From contig SVNQ01000003.1 in NCBI GenBank assembly GCA_015066865.1, positions 1 to 64,000 on the forward strand: 64,000 nt of DNA, given 5' to 3'. A program made the position numbers and the translations under genes. Source of the DNA: Ruminococcus sp. (GTDB lineage Bacteria; Bacillota; Clostridia; Oscillospirales; Ruminococcaceae). Positions 41,444 through 49,480 of the stretch are shown here, piece by piece. How positions within the stretch are numbered: the first letter of the stretch is position 1; each line of letters begins with the position of its first letter. Below the pieces are notes generated by a model. The model had not been told where the DNA came from and did not search any database. It saw only the letters and a list, made by a program, of their open reading frames with translations.

Positions 41444-42421
41444 TTACGCTTCCATATCAAAGATGCAATGGTAAAATTCCGCATAGTCTGTGCGTTTTTC
41501 CTTTGTGAACGCAATTGCAGAGGACGGATGCAGGTTCATCTTTCCCGTCAGCAGGTACTGGATGTCGTAACCCCATGTAATGCCTTCCTCCTTGAGCTTG
41601 AGAATATAATCCTCATAGAATTTCAGGACAGGGGTAATGTTATATCTCGGATTCTTCAAAAAGCCCAGCAGCAATTCCATCGCACAGTTACCGGCACCTC
41701 TGCCCATGCTGCCGATGGTCGCATCCAGATAGCTCGCACCGATGGAGCAGGATTCAATGGTATTGGCAAAAGCCAGCTGCTGATTGTTGTGTGCATGTAT
41801 ACCCAGCTTCTTGCCGTAAGCCTCCACATGCTCCAGATACTGTTTGGTCAACCGCTGGATCTGCTCAGGGAACAAAGAACCATAGCTGTCCACCAGATAT
41901 ATCACATCCACGGAGGACGCACACAGCATTTCCAGTGCAGCATCAATATCGGAGGTGTTCGTCTTGGAAATCGCCATGATGTTGCAGGTCGTTTCGTAAC
42001 CAAGGGAGTGACAGTATTCGATCATTTCGATCGCTGCCGGCATGGTGTGGATATAGGTCGCAATGCGCACCATGTCGATCACGCTTTCCTCCTTCGGCAG
42101 CAGATCACGCTCCAGATTGCAGCGGCCGACATCCGCCATTACCGCAATTTTCATATCTGTTTCGTTATTGCCAACAATGCGGCGCAGTGCTGCCTCATCG
42201 CAGAATTTCCAGTCGCCGAAATCCTCTTCCTTGAAAATATCCTTGGAGGACTTGTAGCCAAATTCCATATAATCAACGCCTGCTCTGAGATTTGCCAGAT
42301 ACAGTGCCTTTATAAATTCATCCGTAAAACGGAAATTGTTCACAAGACCTCCATCACGGATGGTTGCATCAAAGACCTTTATGTCAGGTCTGTATGTCAT
42401 GAGATTACCCTTACGTTCCAT
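41444..42421 (-). CDS. HMGL-like / 4-hydroxy-2-oxovalerate-aldolase-like (TIM-barrel aldolase catalytic domain) protein
   Basis: VFDATIRDGGLVNNFRFTDEFIKALYLANLRAGVDYMEFGYK...GIHAHNNQQLAFANTIE...LDATIGSMGRGAGNCAMELLL. Confidence 0.88.
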   Translation of the reverse strand: MERKGNLMTYRPDIKVFDATIRDGGLVNNFRFTDEFIKALYLANLRAGVDYMEFGYKSSKDIFKEEDFGDWKFCDEAALRRIVGNNETDMKIAVMADVGRCNLERDLLPKEESVIDMVRIATYIHTMPAAIEMIEYCHSLGYETTCNIMAISKTNTSDIDAALEMLCASSVDVIYLVDSYGSLFPEQIQRLTKQYLEHVEAYGKKLGIHAHNNQQLAFANTIESCSIGASYLDATIGSMGRGAGNCAMELLLGFLKNPRYNITPVLKFYEDYILKLKEEGITWGYDIQYLLTGKMNLHPSSAIAFTKEKRTDYAEFYHCIFDMEA

Positions 42422-42763
42422 GGTAAGTACCTTCTTTCTACTTTTTCAATTTAAAGCTTTTAAGCTTTTAAGCATTGAAGTGTTTCGATGTTTATATTCT
42501 ATCACGTTTAGAATGAAAAAGCAAGGGGTTGGATGCATATTTTTTCGTTTTTGGAGAAATGCACAATCAAACGGTTTCTATTCCACGGGAGCCTGTGAAA
42601 TTCAACAAAGGCAATGTATTTCAGCCCATATGCGGCATCCGAATCTCCATCCGTATTCATTTCATAACTTCGATAAATTTTTCACACGCACGAAAAGAGG
42701 GCTGTCACCTGCGAATGCCCTTCGGCATACTCTGTAAAAGAGCAGAATGCTCAAAAAGGAGCG

Positions 42764-43648
42764 ATGATAATGAAACAGAGCAAAAAGACTGTCCTCGTGG
42801 CAGGCGGTGATTTGCGTTATGTATATACAGCGAAAATGCTTGCAGAGCAGTATGAGGTCTACGCAGCCGGTTTTTCACGGCAGATCGTACCCTTTGAAAC
42901 GGTAAAACTAACGGAATCGGCTGGGGATGGATTTCCCATGTGCGATGTGCTGGTGCTGCCGATGCCGGTTTCAGACGACGGCGTTTTTGTCAGCACGCCG
43001 TTCGGGCGTCAAAATCTCTCCCTCAGGGGGCTGATTGCCTCTCTGAAACCAAACGCAATCGTACTTGGCGGAAAATTCGGCAAGACAGCTGAGCTGTTCC
43101 GTGAAGCCGATGTACAGACGGTGGATTACTTAGCGAGGGAGGAACTTTCCGTTCTGAATGCGGTTCCAACCGCAGAGGGCGCACTTCAGATACTTCTGGA
43201 AGAAATGGCTTCCACTGTGTACGGCAGCCGAGTACTGGTGCTTGGTTTTGGCAGAATCGGCAGCCGCTTTGCGGCAATGCTCCATGCGCTTGGCGCGAAA
43301 GTCACGGTTGCCTCACGGGATGTTGCGGAGCTTGCCAGAGCCGAAATGTCCGGTTGCAGGACGATACCGCTTTCTGAGGTGCTGCAGCATGCTGCTGAAT
43401 TTGAAGTGATTTGCAACACGATACCTGCAAAGGTTGTGACTGCGGATATTCTGAAGCAGATTTTGCCGGAAACACTGGTGCTTGACCTTGCCTCAAAGCC
43501 CGGCGGTGTGGATCTGGCTGCTGCGCAGGAATGCAGCCGCCGTGTGGTATGGGCATTGTCCCTTCCGGGGAAAACTGCACCGATCACTGCCGGAGAGATC
43601 ATCGCCAGAACCATCTTCCACATACTTGAAGAAAGGGGTGCTTCCTGA
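42764..43648 (+). CDS. dpaA: Dipicolinate synthase subunit A
   Basis: VLVAGGDLRYVYTAKMLAEQYEVYAAGF...YGSRVLVLGFGRIGSRFAAMLHALGAKVTVASR; adjacent to subunit B. Confidence 0.9.
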   Translation: MIMKQSKKTVLVAGGDLRYVYTAKMLAEQYEVYAAGFSRQIVPFETVKLTESAGDGFPMCDVLVLPMPVSDDGVFVSTPFGRQNLSLRGLIASLKPNAIVLGGKFGKTAELFREADVQTVDYLAREELSVLNAVPTAEGALQILLEEMASTVYGSRVLVLGFGRIGSRFAAMLHALGAKVTVASRDVAELARAEMSGCRTIPLSEVLQHAAEFEVICNTIPAKVVTADILKQILPETLVLDLASKPGGVDLAAAQECSRRVVWALSLPGKTAPITAGEIIARTIFHILEERGAS

Positions 43649-44229
43649 TGATTGATTTACAGGGTGTCAGGATCGGCTTTGCGATGACCGGCTCATTCTG
43701 CACCTTTCAGCATGCATTTGCACAGGCGGAATATCTTGTTTCATGCGGTGCGGTGCTTTTGCCGATCATGTCCTATCATGCGGCACAGATTTCCACGCGT
43801 TTTGGCGATGCCAAAGACCAGCTTGCACGGCTGGAACAAATTGCCGGAAGAAAAGTGATATGCACCATCGAGGATGCTGAGCCGATCGGCCCCATGCAGC
43901 TGACGGATGTCATGGCAGTTGTGCCATGTACCTCCAACACCGCATCCAAGCTTGCACTGAGTATTACGGATACGCCCGTCACCATGGCGGTGAAATCCCA
44001 TCTTCGCAGCGGAAAACCCGTTGTCCTTGCAATTGCGTCGAATGACGCCCTTGCCGGCAGTGCCAAGCACATGGGAATGCTTGCCAACCTGAAAAATTAC
44101 TATTTTGTTCCCCTCCGGCAGGATGATGCCGACAAAAAACCGACCTCTCTTGTTGCGGATTTTGAACGCACAGCGGATACCATCGCTGCTGCCCTTGAGG
44201 GAAGGCAATATCAGCCCGTAATTGCATGA
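43648..44229 (+). CDS. dpaB: Dipicolinate synthase subunit B
   Basis: GVRIGFAMTGSFCTFQHAFAQAEYLVSCGAVLLPIMSYHA...CTSNTASKLALSITDTPVTMAVKSHLRSGKPVVLAIASND (flavoprotein family); overlaps the end of subunit A. Confidence 0.92.
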   Translation: MIDLQGVRIGFAMTGSFCTFQHAFAQAEYLVSCGAVLLPIMSYHAAQISTRFGDAKDQLARLEQIAGRKVICTIEDAEPIGPMQLTDVMAVVPCTSNTASKLALSITDTPVTMAVKSHLRSGKPVVLAIASNDALAGSAKHMGMLANLKNYYFVPLRQDDADKKPTSLVADFERTADTIAAALEGRQYQPVIA

Positions 44230-44256
44230 GCTTGTATATCCTGCATATGTTTCAGT

Positions 44257-44291
44257 GTACTTCCAGCCCGCCGCAGGCGGACTGGAAGTAC
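44257..44291 (+). terminator. Hairpin terminator after dipicolinate synthase genes
   Basis: GTACTTCCAG C CCGCC GCA GGCGG A CTGGAAGTAC. Confidence 0.65.
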
Positions 44292-44464
44292 CTGTTTATA
44301 AGCGCTTCAATTTAACAAGTTTCAACAAAAACAAAGTTGATTTTTATGTGAATATAGAACGAACTGCACAAAAAACACCAGTGTATTTTGTGCAGTTGCG
44401 AAAAGTTTTTGACGGACATAATTCATCTATTGTTTTTTTGCAAAATTCTGGTATAATAGGTTTA

Positions 44465-44612
44465 TAATGGTTATCTCTAAAAGCCCTTAACTTATTTTAT
44501 TGGCGGATCTTGTGGATCTGCACCCCACGCCGCCTTTCAAAAATAAGCTTTTGGGGATTCCCTAATGTCATTCCGAATGAGGGGAATTCGGATGGTGAAA
44601 GGAAGGTATTTT
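44465..44612 (+). promoter_or_regulatory. Structured 5' leader of the LRR-dockerin gene
   Basis: TATAAT near 44453; CTTATTTT/AAAATAAG basal stem enclosing GGCGG...CCGCC and GTGG...CCAC; downstream ATTCCC...GGGAAT hairpin. Confidence 0.5.
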
Positions 44613-46301
44613 ATGAAACTTAAGCAAAGAATCACTGCGGTGCTGGCAGCATGCAGTATGCTGCTCGCAGGAAATTCAGGTGTTTTGTACTCCGCAGCGG
44701 CAATGACGGCTGCCCCTGCAGAAAACGTACAGACTGCACAGGCAACCGCAGCAGGATTGAGTTATAAGAGCTATGGCAGCTACGTTATGATCACCAGCTG
44801 CAGCACTGCTGTTACAGCTGTGGAAATTCCTGCATATATTGATGGTCTGCCCGTAACAACGATCGGAGAGCAGGCTTTCTATTATTGTGCAAACATGACC
44901 AGCGTGAGCATTCCGAACACTGTTACCTCAATTGAAAAGGGGGCTTTTCAGTATTGTGAAAGCCTCGCCTCCATCACTCTGCCATCCAGCGTCAGCTATC
45001 TGGGCTATGAGGCGTTTTATGGATGCCAGAAATTAAGAAGCATTACATTGCCTCCGACAATGACAAGCATTGGAGACGGCGCATTCAGTTTCTGCACAAG
45101 TCTGACCGAAATTGTTTTACCCAGAGGCATTACTTTCATTGCAGCAAGTTTGTTCTTCCAGTGTACAAGTTTGCAGAGTGTTACGATTCCGTCAGGTGTC
45201 ACGAGCATCAATAACTGGGCATTTAATTATTGCTCCGCTCTCAGAAATGTTTATTTTGGCGGATCGCAGGCAGAATGGAGCACAATCAAGATCGGAACAT
45301 TGAATAATGCGCTTGCTTCTGCAAATATTCAGTACAATTCAGGCAGTCCCGTGACTCCCCCCTATACACCTCCCGTTCAAACTACAACCACCACAACTAC
45401 CACCACCACCACAACAACAACAACAACTACTACAACTACGACCACCACGACAACAACCGAGCCACCGCCAACCACTACAACCACCACAACAACCGAGCCG
45501 CTGCCAATCACTACAACCACCACAACAACCGAGCCGCTGCCAATCACTACAACCACTACAACGACGGAACCGCTGCCAATCACTACAACCACTACTACAA
45601 CCGAGCCGATGCCAATCACTACAACCACTACCACAACCGAGCCGATGCCAATCACTACAACCACGACGACGACCGAATCGACACCGATTACAACTACCAC
45701 TACAATTGACGCTGCCCCTTCACTGAATGTGAACATTGGACCAAATCCGCTGAAACCCGGCGAAATGGGTTATGTCAATGTTGGCGATCAGAAGGGCAAA
45801 TTGAGCGACTTCCGAATTGAAAACGAAAGCATTGTCAAAGTGGCAACGGTCTACAACAAGAACCCGTACAGCATTAACCTGCAGATTCAGGGTGTCAGTG
45901 CAGGCACAACCAGACTGTTTATTACATATGACGGAAAGGAATATGGCTATACCATCACAGTGGCAGGCGGCGAAAGCAGCACGACTACCACACAGACCCC
46001 AATCACGCCTCCGGAGACTACCACGACAACAACACCCACACAGCCGGCAGTGGATTATCTTGGCGATATGGACAGAAACAGCGTGGTAAATGCAATTGAT
46101 GCTGCAAATATTCTGACTGCTTCTGCAGCAAAGGGTGCTGGCAAGGCCACTGGTCTGACCGCAGAACAGGAAAGGGATGCCGATGTTAACGGCGACGGCG
46201 ATTTCGATTCACAGGATGCTTCGATAATCCTGTATTACGGCGCTAAGGCAGCAATTGACTTCAAGGGTTCCATAAGAGAATTTGTAGCGAAATTTTTATA
46301 A
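44613..46301 (+). CDS. Secreted BspA-like leucine-rich repeat (LRR_5) protein with Thr-rich linker, Ig-like segment and C-terminal dockerin
   Basis: Signal peptide; ITLPSSVSYLGYEAFYGCQKLRSITLPPTMTSIGDGAFSFCTSLTEIVLPRG repeats; (T)nEPLPI tracts; C-terminal GDMDRNSVVNAIDAANILTASA...DVNGDGDFDSQDASIILYYGAKA dockerin. Confidence 0.9.
   Translation: MKLKQRITAVLAACSMLLAGNSGVLYSAAAMTAAPAENVQTAQATAAGLSYKSYGSYVMITSCSTAVTAVEIPAYIDGLPVTTIGEQAFYYCANMTSVSIPNTVTSIEKGAFQYCESLASITLPSSVSYLGYEAFYGCQKLRSITLPPTMTSIGDGAFSFCTSLTEIVLPRGITFIAASLFFQCTSLQSVTIPSGVTSINNWAFNYCSALRNVYFGGSQAEWSTIKIGTLNNALASANIQYNSGSPVTPPYTPPVQTTTTTTTTTTTTTTTTTTTTTTTTTTEPPPTTTTTTTTEPLPITTTTTTTEPLPITTTTTTTEPLPITTTTTTTEPMPITTTTTTTEPMPITTTTTTTESTPITTTTTIDAAPSLNVNIGPNPLKPGEMGYVNVGDQKGKLSDFRIENESIVKVATVYNKNPYSINLQIQGVSAGTTRLFITYDGKEYGYTITVAGGESSTTTTQTPITPPETTTTTTPTQPAVDYLGDMDRNSVVNAIDAANILTASAAKGAGKATGLTAEQERDADVNGDGDFDSQDASIILYYGAKAAIDFKGSIREFVAKFL
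45380..45700 (+). repeat. Thr-rich linker tandem repeats (TTTTTTTEP[LM]PI)
   Basis: Repeated ccaatcactacaaccaccacaacaaccgagccgctg-like units of about 36 bp inside the LRR-dockerin CDS. Confidence 0.9.
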
Positions 46302-46314
46302 AACACAGTACGAA

Positions 46315-46340
46315 ATCCCCCTGCCGATCGGCAGGGGGAT
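46315..46340. terminator. Convergent terminator (26-bp perfect palindrome)
   Basis: ATCCCCCTGCCGATCGGCAGGGGGAT. Confidence 0.75.
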
Positions 46341-46361
46341 CACTTTTTATCATGGCAGATC

Positions 46362-47141
46362 TTATCCTAATGTTTTCATAAATTCTTCCAGAGAGCCTTT
46401 GAATCCGGAACCGGCTGCTGCTGCGTACTGGAGAATATTTGCAGCGTCCTGCGAGTCAAAGCCGCCGCTGCCATTGACATCCGCAGCCTTCTTCTGCTGT
46501 TCCGTAAAACCGCTGTCCTTGCCTGCACCGACTGCAGCTGCGGCAACAAGGATGTTTGCCGCATCTGCTGCGTCCACATCGCCGTCCTCGTTCACGTCAC
46601 CGAGTGCAGCTGCGGCAGCTTCCGCATCCTTCGGATAACGTGTCAGATAATGATCAAAGCCACCCGACAGCTCGCCAATTGACACACGCCGTCCCCACAT
46701 AACGATACCTGCGATATTGCCCTCTGCGACAACGACATGATCCTCATGCACTTCAAGGACGATTACGGAATGCTCGCTGTAGCGGATAATATCGCCGACA
46801 CGGATGGCGGACAGATCGAGTGTATCACACTGTCTTGACGGCAAATTGCCGAATGCAGCATCACTCAAAATAAATGCAAATGCCACACAACCATAGCCGC
46901 CGATATAAGAACCGCCGCCATTCCAGATATAGAATTGATCGTTAGTCCAATCCATGCCATCGGGATACTTGTCCTTCAGTGCGGTTATGGCTTCATAGAC
47001 GTATGCTTCGTCCACGGATGCCCGTGTAAGGGCTGCAGCGGATCCAGTATGCGCAGCAGGCTCAGCCGCCGATACTGTTAGTGCGGACGAAGTGCAGAAC
47101 ATTGCCGCTGCAAGAATTATAGATAACAGTTTTCTTTTCAT
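46362..47141 (-). CDS. Secreted CHAP-like (Cys/His amidohydrolase-like) protein with C-terminal dockerin
   Basis: Signal peptide; YIGGYGCVAFAFILSDAAF...AIRVGDIIRYSEHSVIVLEVHEDHVVVAEGN; dockerin GDVNEDGDVDAADAANILVAAAAVGAGK...DVNGSGGFDSQDAANILQYAAAAG. Confidence 0.82.
   Translation of the reverse strand: MKRKLLSIILAAAMFCTSSALTVSAAEPAAHTGSAAALTRASVDEAYVYEAITALKDKYPDGMDWTNDQFYIWNGGGSYIGGYGCVAFAFILSDAAFGNLPSRQCDTLDLSAIRVGDIIRYSEHSVIVLEVHEDHVVVAEGNIAGIVMWGRRVSIGELSGGFDHYLTRYPKDAEAAAAALGDVNEDGDVDAADAANILVAAAAVGAGKDSGFTEQQKKAADVNGSGGFDSQDAANILQYAAAAGSGFKGSLEEFMKTLG
46369..46601 (-). repeat. Dockerin-encoding direct repeat, copy 1 (copy 2 at 47270-47502)
   Basis: About 233 bp, collinear without indels at constant offset 901 bp, >90% identical by eye. 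Confidence 0.9.
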
Positions 47142-47262
47142 AAAGAAATCCCCCCTGATAGATGTTCTTACTCCTATTATACACCCTTATGCAGGATTTG
47201 TCCATTTTTCCTCGACAAGCAGAAATGCCCCGCCAGCGGCAGGGCAATTTCCAAAAAATGGT

Positions 47263-48030
47263 TTATTCCAATGTTTTCATAAATTCTTCCAGAGAGCCCT
47301 TAAATCCGGAACCGGCTGCTGCTGCGTACTGGAGAATATTTGCAGCGTCCTGTGAATCAAAGCCGCCGCTGCCATTGACATCGGCAACCTTCTTCTGCTG
47401 TTCTGTAAAACCGCTGTCCTTGCCTGCACCAACTGCAGCTGCAGCAACAAGAATATTTGCCGCATCCGCTGCGTCCACATCGCCATCCTCGTCCACGTCA
47501 CCAAGCATGCCGTCTCCAACGCCGGGGTCAACATTGCCCTGCACCTGAATGGTACCGCTAGTCTGAGCGCCGGTGATTTGCTTCATATCCATATCGTATA
47601 TGATCAGATCTTGAAATGTCAGATTATATAAACCCGGTTCTGCATCCTCAGGAACATGGAAAACTACGCCGAATACCACTGCACCGTCCTCAGAGGGCTT
47701 GATGTTTTCAGCAACGGAATAATTAGTTCCTGCAAAGGTCAGAGCTTCCAGATTGGAAATCACCGAAAGTCCTTCATAAGCCGGACCGGCCTCTGCGGAA
47801 ACTGCTTTCATTCCGCCCTCAGCTTCCATATCCAGAATAAAGCTGTTAATGCCGTTGGTATCTCCCTTAACGGACACTGTAACTACTACATCTTCACCGG
47901 GCTTTGCCTCCACGGTGCTGATGATCCATTCAGGGGTATTGTCTTCTGCCGCTGCCGTACCAACAGGCGCTGCCGCTGCAGAAAGCATCATTGCAGATGC
48001 AAGAATTGCTGCAAGTGTTTTGTGTTTCAT
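47263..48030 (-). CDS. Cohesin-dockerin adaptor scaffoldin-like protein
   Basis: Signal peptide; cohesin-like VEAKPGEDVVVTVSVKGDTNGINSFILDMEAEGGMKAVSAEAG...VFGVVFHVPEDAEPGLYNLTFQDLIIYD; C-terminal dockerin GDVDEDGDVDAADAANILVAAAAVGAGK.... Confidence 0.82.
   Translation of the reverse strand: MKHKTLAAILASAMMLSAAAAPVGTAAAEDNTPEWIISTVEAKPGEDVVVTVSVKGDTNGINSFILDMEAEGGMKAVSAEAGPAYEGLSVISNLEALTFAGTNYSVAENIKPSEDGAVVFGVVFHVPEDAEPGLYNLTFQDLIIYDMDMKQITGAQTSGTIQVQGNVDPGVGDGMLGDVDEDGDVDAADAANILVAAAAVGAGKDSGFTEQQKKVADVNGSGGFDSQDAANILQYAAAAGSGFKGSLEEFMKTLE
47270..47502 (-). repeat. Dockerin-encoding direct repeat, copy 2
   Basis: See copy 1. Confidence 0.9.
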
Positions 48031-48277
48031 GAGTATGATTCCTCCTTAAATTCTATATATTTTCATTATATACCCATCTGCACCCCATGTCCATTGACAA
48101 ATCCGACAAAATGTTGTACTCATTTTTGGACAATCATGCAGAGAGGATCTGCCTTTCCCAAATTGCGCTCTTTCCGAATTTTTATCTCGTAAAACCCCTT
48201 GCAACTTTTTCAAAAAAGTGCTATACTAAAAGATAGAGCGCTTGGCGCATTGAATTTTACAAAGGAAGTGTAGATTT

Positions 48278-49462
48278 ATGACAAAAATCACCATTTTCTC
48301 CGGCTTTCTTGGTGCCGGAAAAACCACACTCATCAAAAAACTGATCGCCGAAGGCTATGTCGGTGAAAAACTTGTGCTGATCGAAAACGAATTTGGACAG
48401 ATCGGCATTGACGGTGGTTTCCTGCAGGATGCAGGCGTTGAAATTACTGAAATGAACTCCGGCTGCATTTGCTGCAGTCTTGTGGGCGATTTTGGCAAGG
48501 CACTTGAAAAAGTGCTGGAGGATTACCACCCCGACCGCATTCTCATTGAACCCTCCGGTGTCGGCAAACTCAGCGATGTCATCAAGGCTGTTGAGGGCAT
48601 TGACGCACACGACGTGGTGCTGGATGGCTTTACCACCGTTGTGGATGCCAAGAAATGCAAGATGTACCAGAAGAATTTCGGTGAATTTTTCGATAACCAG
48701 ATCACCCACGCAAGCTGCCTGATCCTCAGCCACACACAGGGGCTGTCGCAGGACAAGCTCGATGACTGCATTCAGCGCCTGCGCAAGTGCAATCCCGATG
48801 CTCCCATCGTCACAACCGATTGGGATCAGCTCACGGGCGCACAGCTCATGGAGGCTATGACGCAGAAAAATACCCTCAAGGGCGAACTGGAAGAAATGCT
48901 GGAAGAACAGAAGCATCATCACCATCATCACCATGAGCATGACGGAGAATGCTGCTGCCACGAGCATGAGCATGACCACCATGAGCATGACGGAGAATGC
49001 TGCTGCCACGAGCATGATCATCACCACCACGAGCATGACGGAGAATGCTGCTGCCACGAGCATGAGCATCACCACCACGAGCATGACGGAGAATGCTGCT
49101 GCCATGAGCATGAGCATCACCACCATGAGCATGACGAACACTGCACCTGCGGATGCCATGATCATGAACATCACCACCATGCGGATGATGTGTTCGCAAG
49201 TTGGGGTACAGAAACTGCACAGGCATATACCTCCGAGGAAATCACCGCTGCTCTGGAAGCGCTGTCCAATGCGGATGTTTACGGCATGGTGCTGCGTGCA
49301 AAGGGCATTGTTGCCGGCGAGGACGGCAAGTGGATTCACTTCGACTATGTTCCGGGAACACCGGATGTACGCTTTGGCTGCGCTGCAACGACAGGCCGTC
49401 TGTGCGTGATTGGTGCGGGCATTCATGAGGACGCCATTGCAAAGCTGTTCCGTGAGGAATAA
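48278..49462 (+). CDS. CobW/G3E-family GTPase metallochaperone with internal His/Cys-rich repeat
   Basis: TIFSGFLGAGKTTLIKKL P-loop, NSGCICCSL CxCC motif, tandem EHDGECCCHEHEHHHH repeats, C-terminal CobW domain. Confidence 0.95.
   Translation: MTKITIFSGFLGAGKTTLIKKLIAEGYVGEKLVLIENEFGQIGIDGGFLQDAGVEITEMNSGCICCSLVGDFGKALEKVLEDYHPDRILIEPSGVGKLSDVIKAVEGIDAHDVVLDGFTTVVDAKKCKMYQKNFGEFFDNQITHASCLILSHTQGLSQDKLDDCIQRLRKCNPDAPIVTTDWDQLTGAQLMEAMTQKNTLKGELEEMLEEQKHHHHHHHEHDGECCCHEHEHDHHEHDGECCCHEHDHHHHEHDGECCCHEHEHHHHEHDGECCCHEHEHHHHEHDEHCTCGCHDHEHHHHADDVFASWGTETAQAYTSEEITAALEALSNADVYGMVLRAKGIVAGEDGKWIHFDYVPGTPDVRFGCAATTGRLCVIGAGIHEDAIAKLFREE
48935..49180 (+). repeat. 48-bp tandem repeat (4 full copies + degenerate fifth) encoding EHDGECCCHEH[ED]H[HD]HH
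   Basis: gagcatgacggagaatgctgctgccacgagcat... units at 48-bp period from 48935 to 49126, then EHDEHCTCGCHDHEHHHH. Confidence 0.95.
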
Positions 49463-49480
49463 GAAAGGGGGACATTTGCA

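Noticed and set aside
45377-45736. 119-aa poly-Val ORF
   Set aside because: Reverse reading of the ACN-rich Thr linker.
48935-49180. 48-bp repeats considered as CRISPR
   Set aside because: No unique spacers; all units encode the same in-frame His/Cys peptide.
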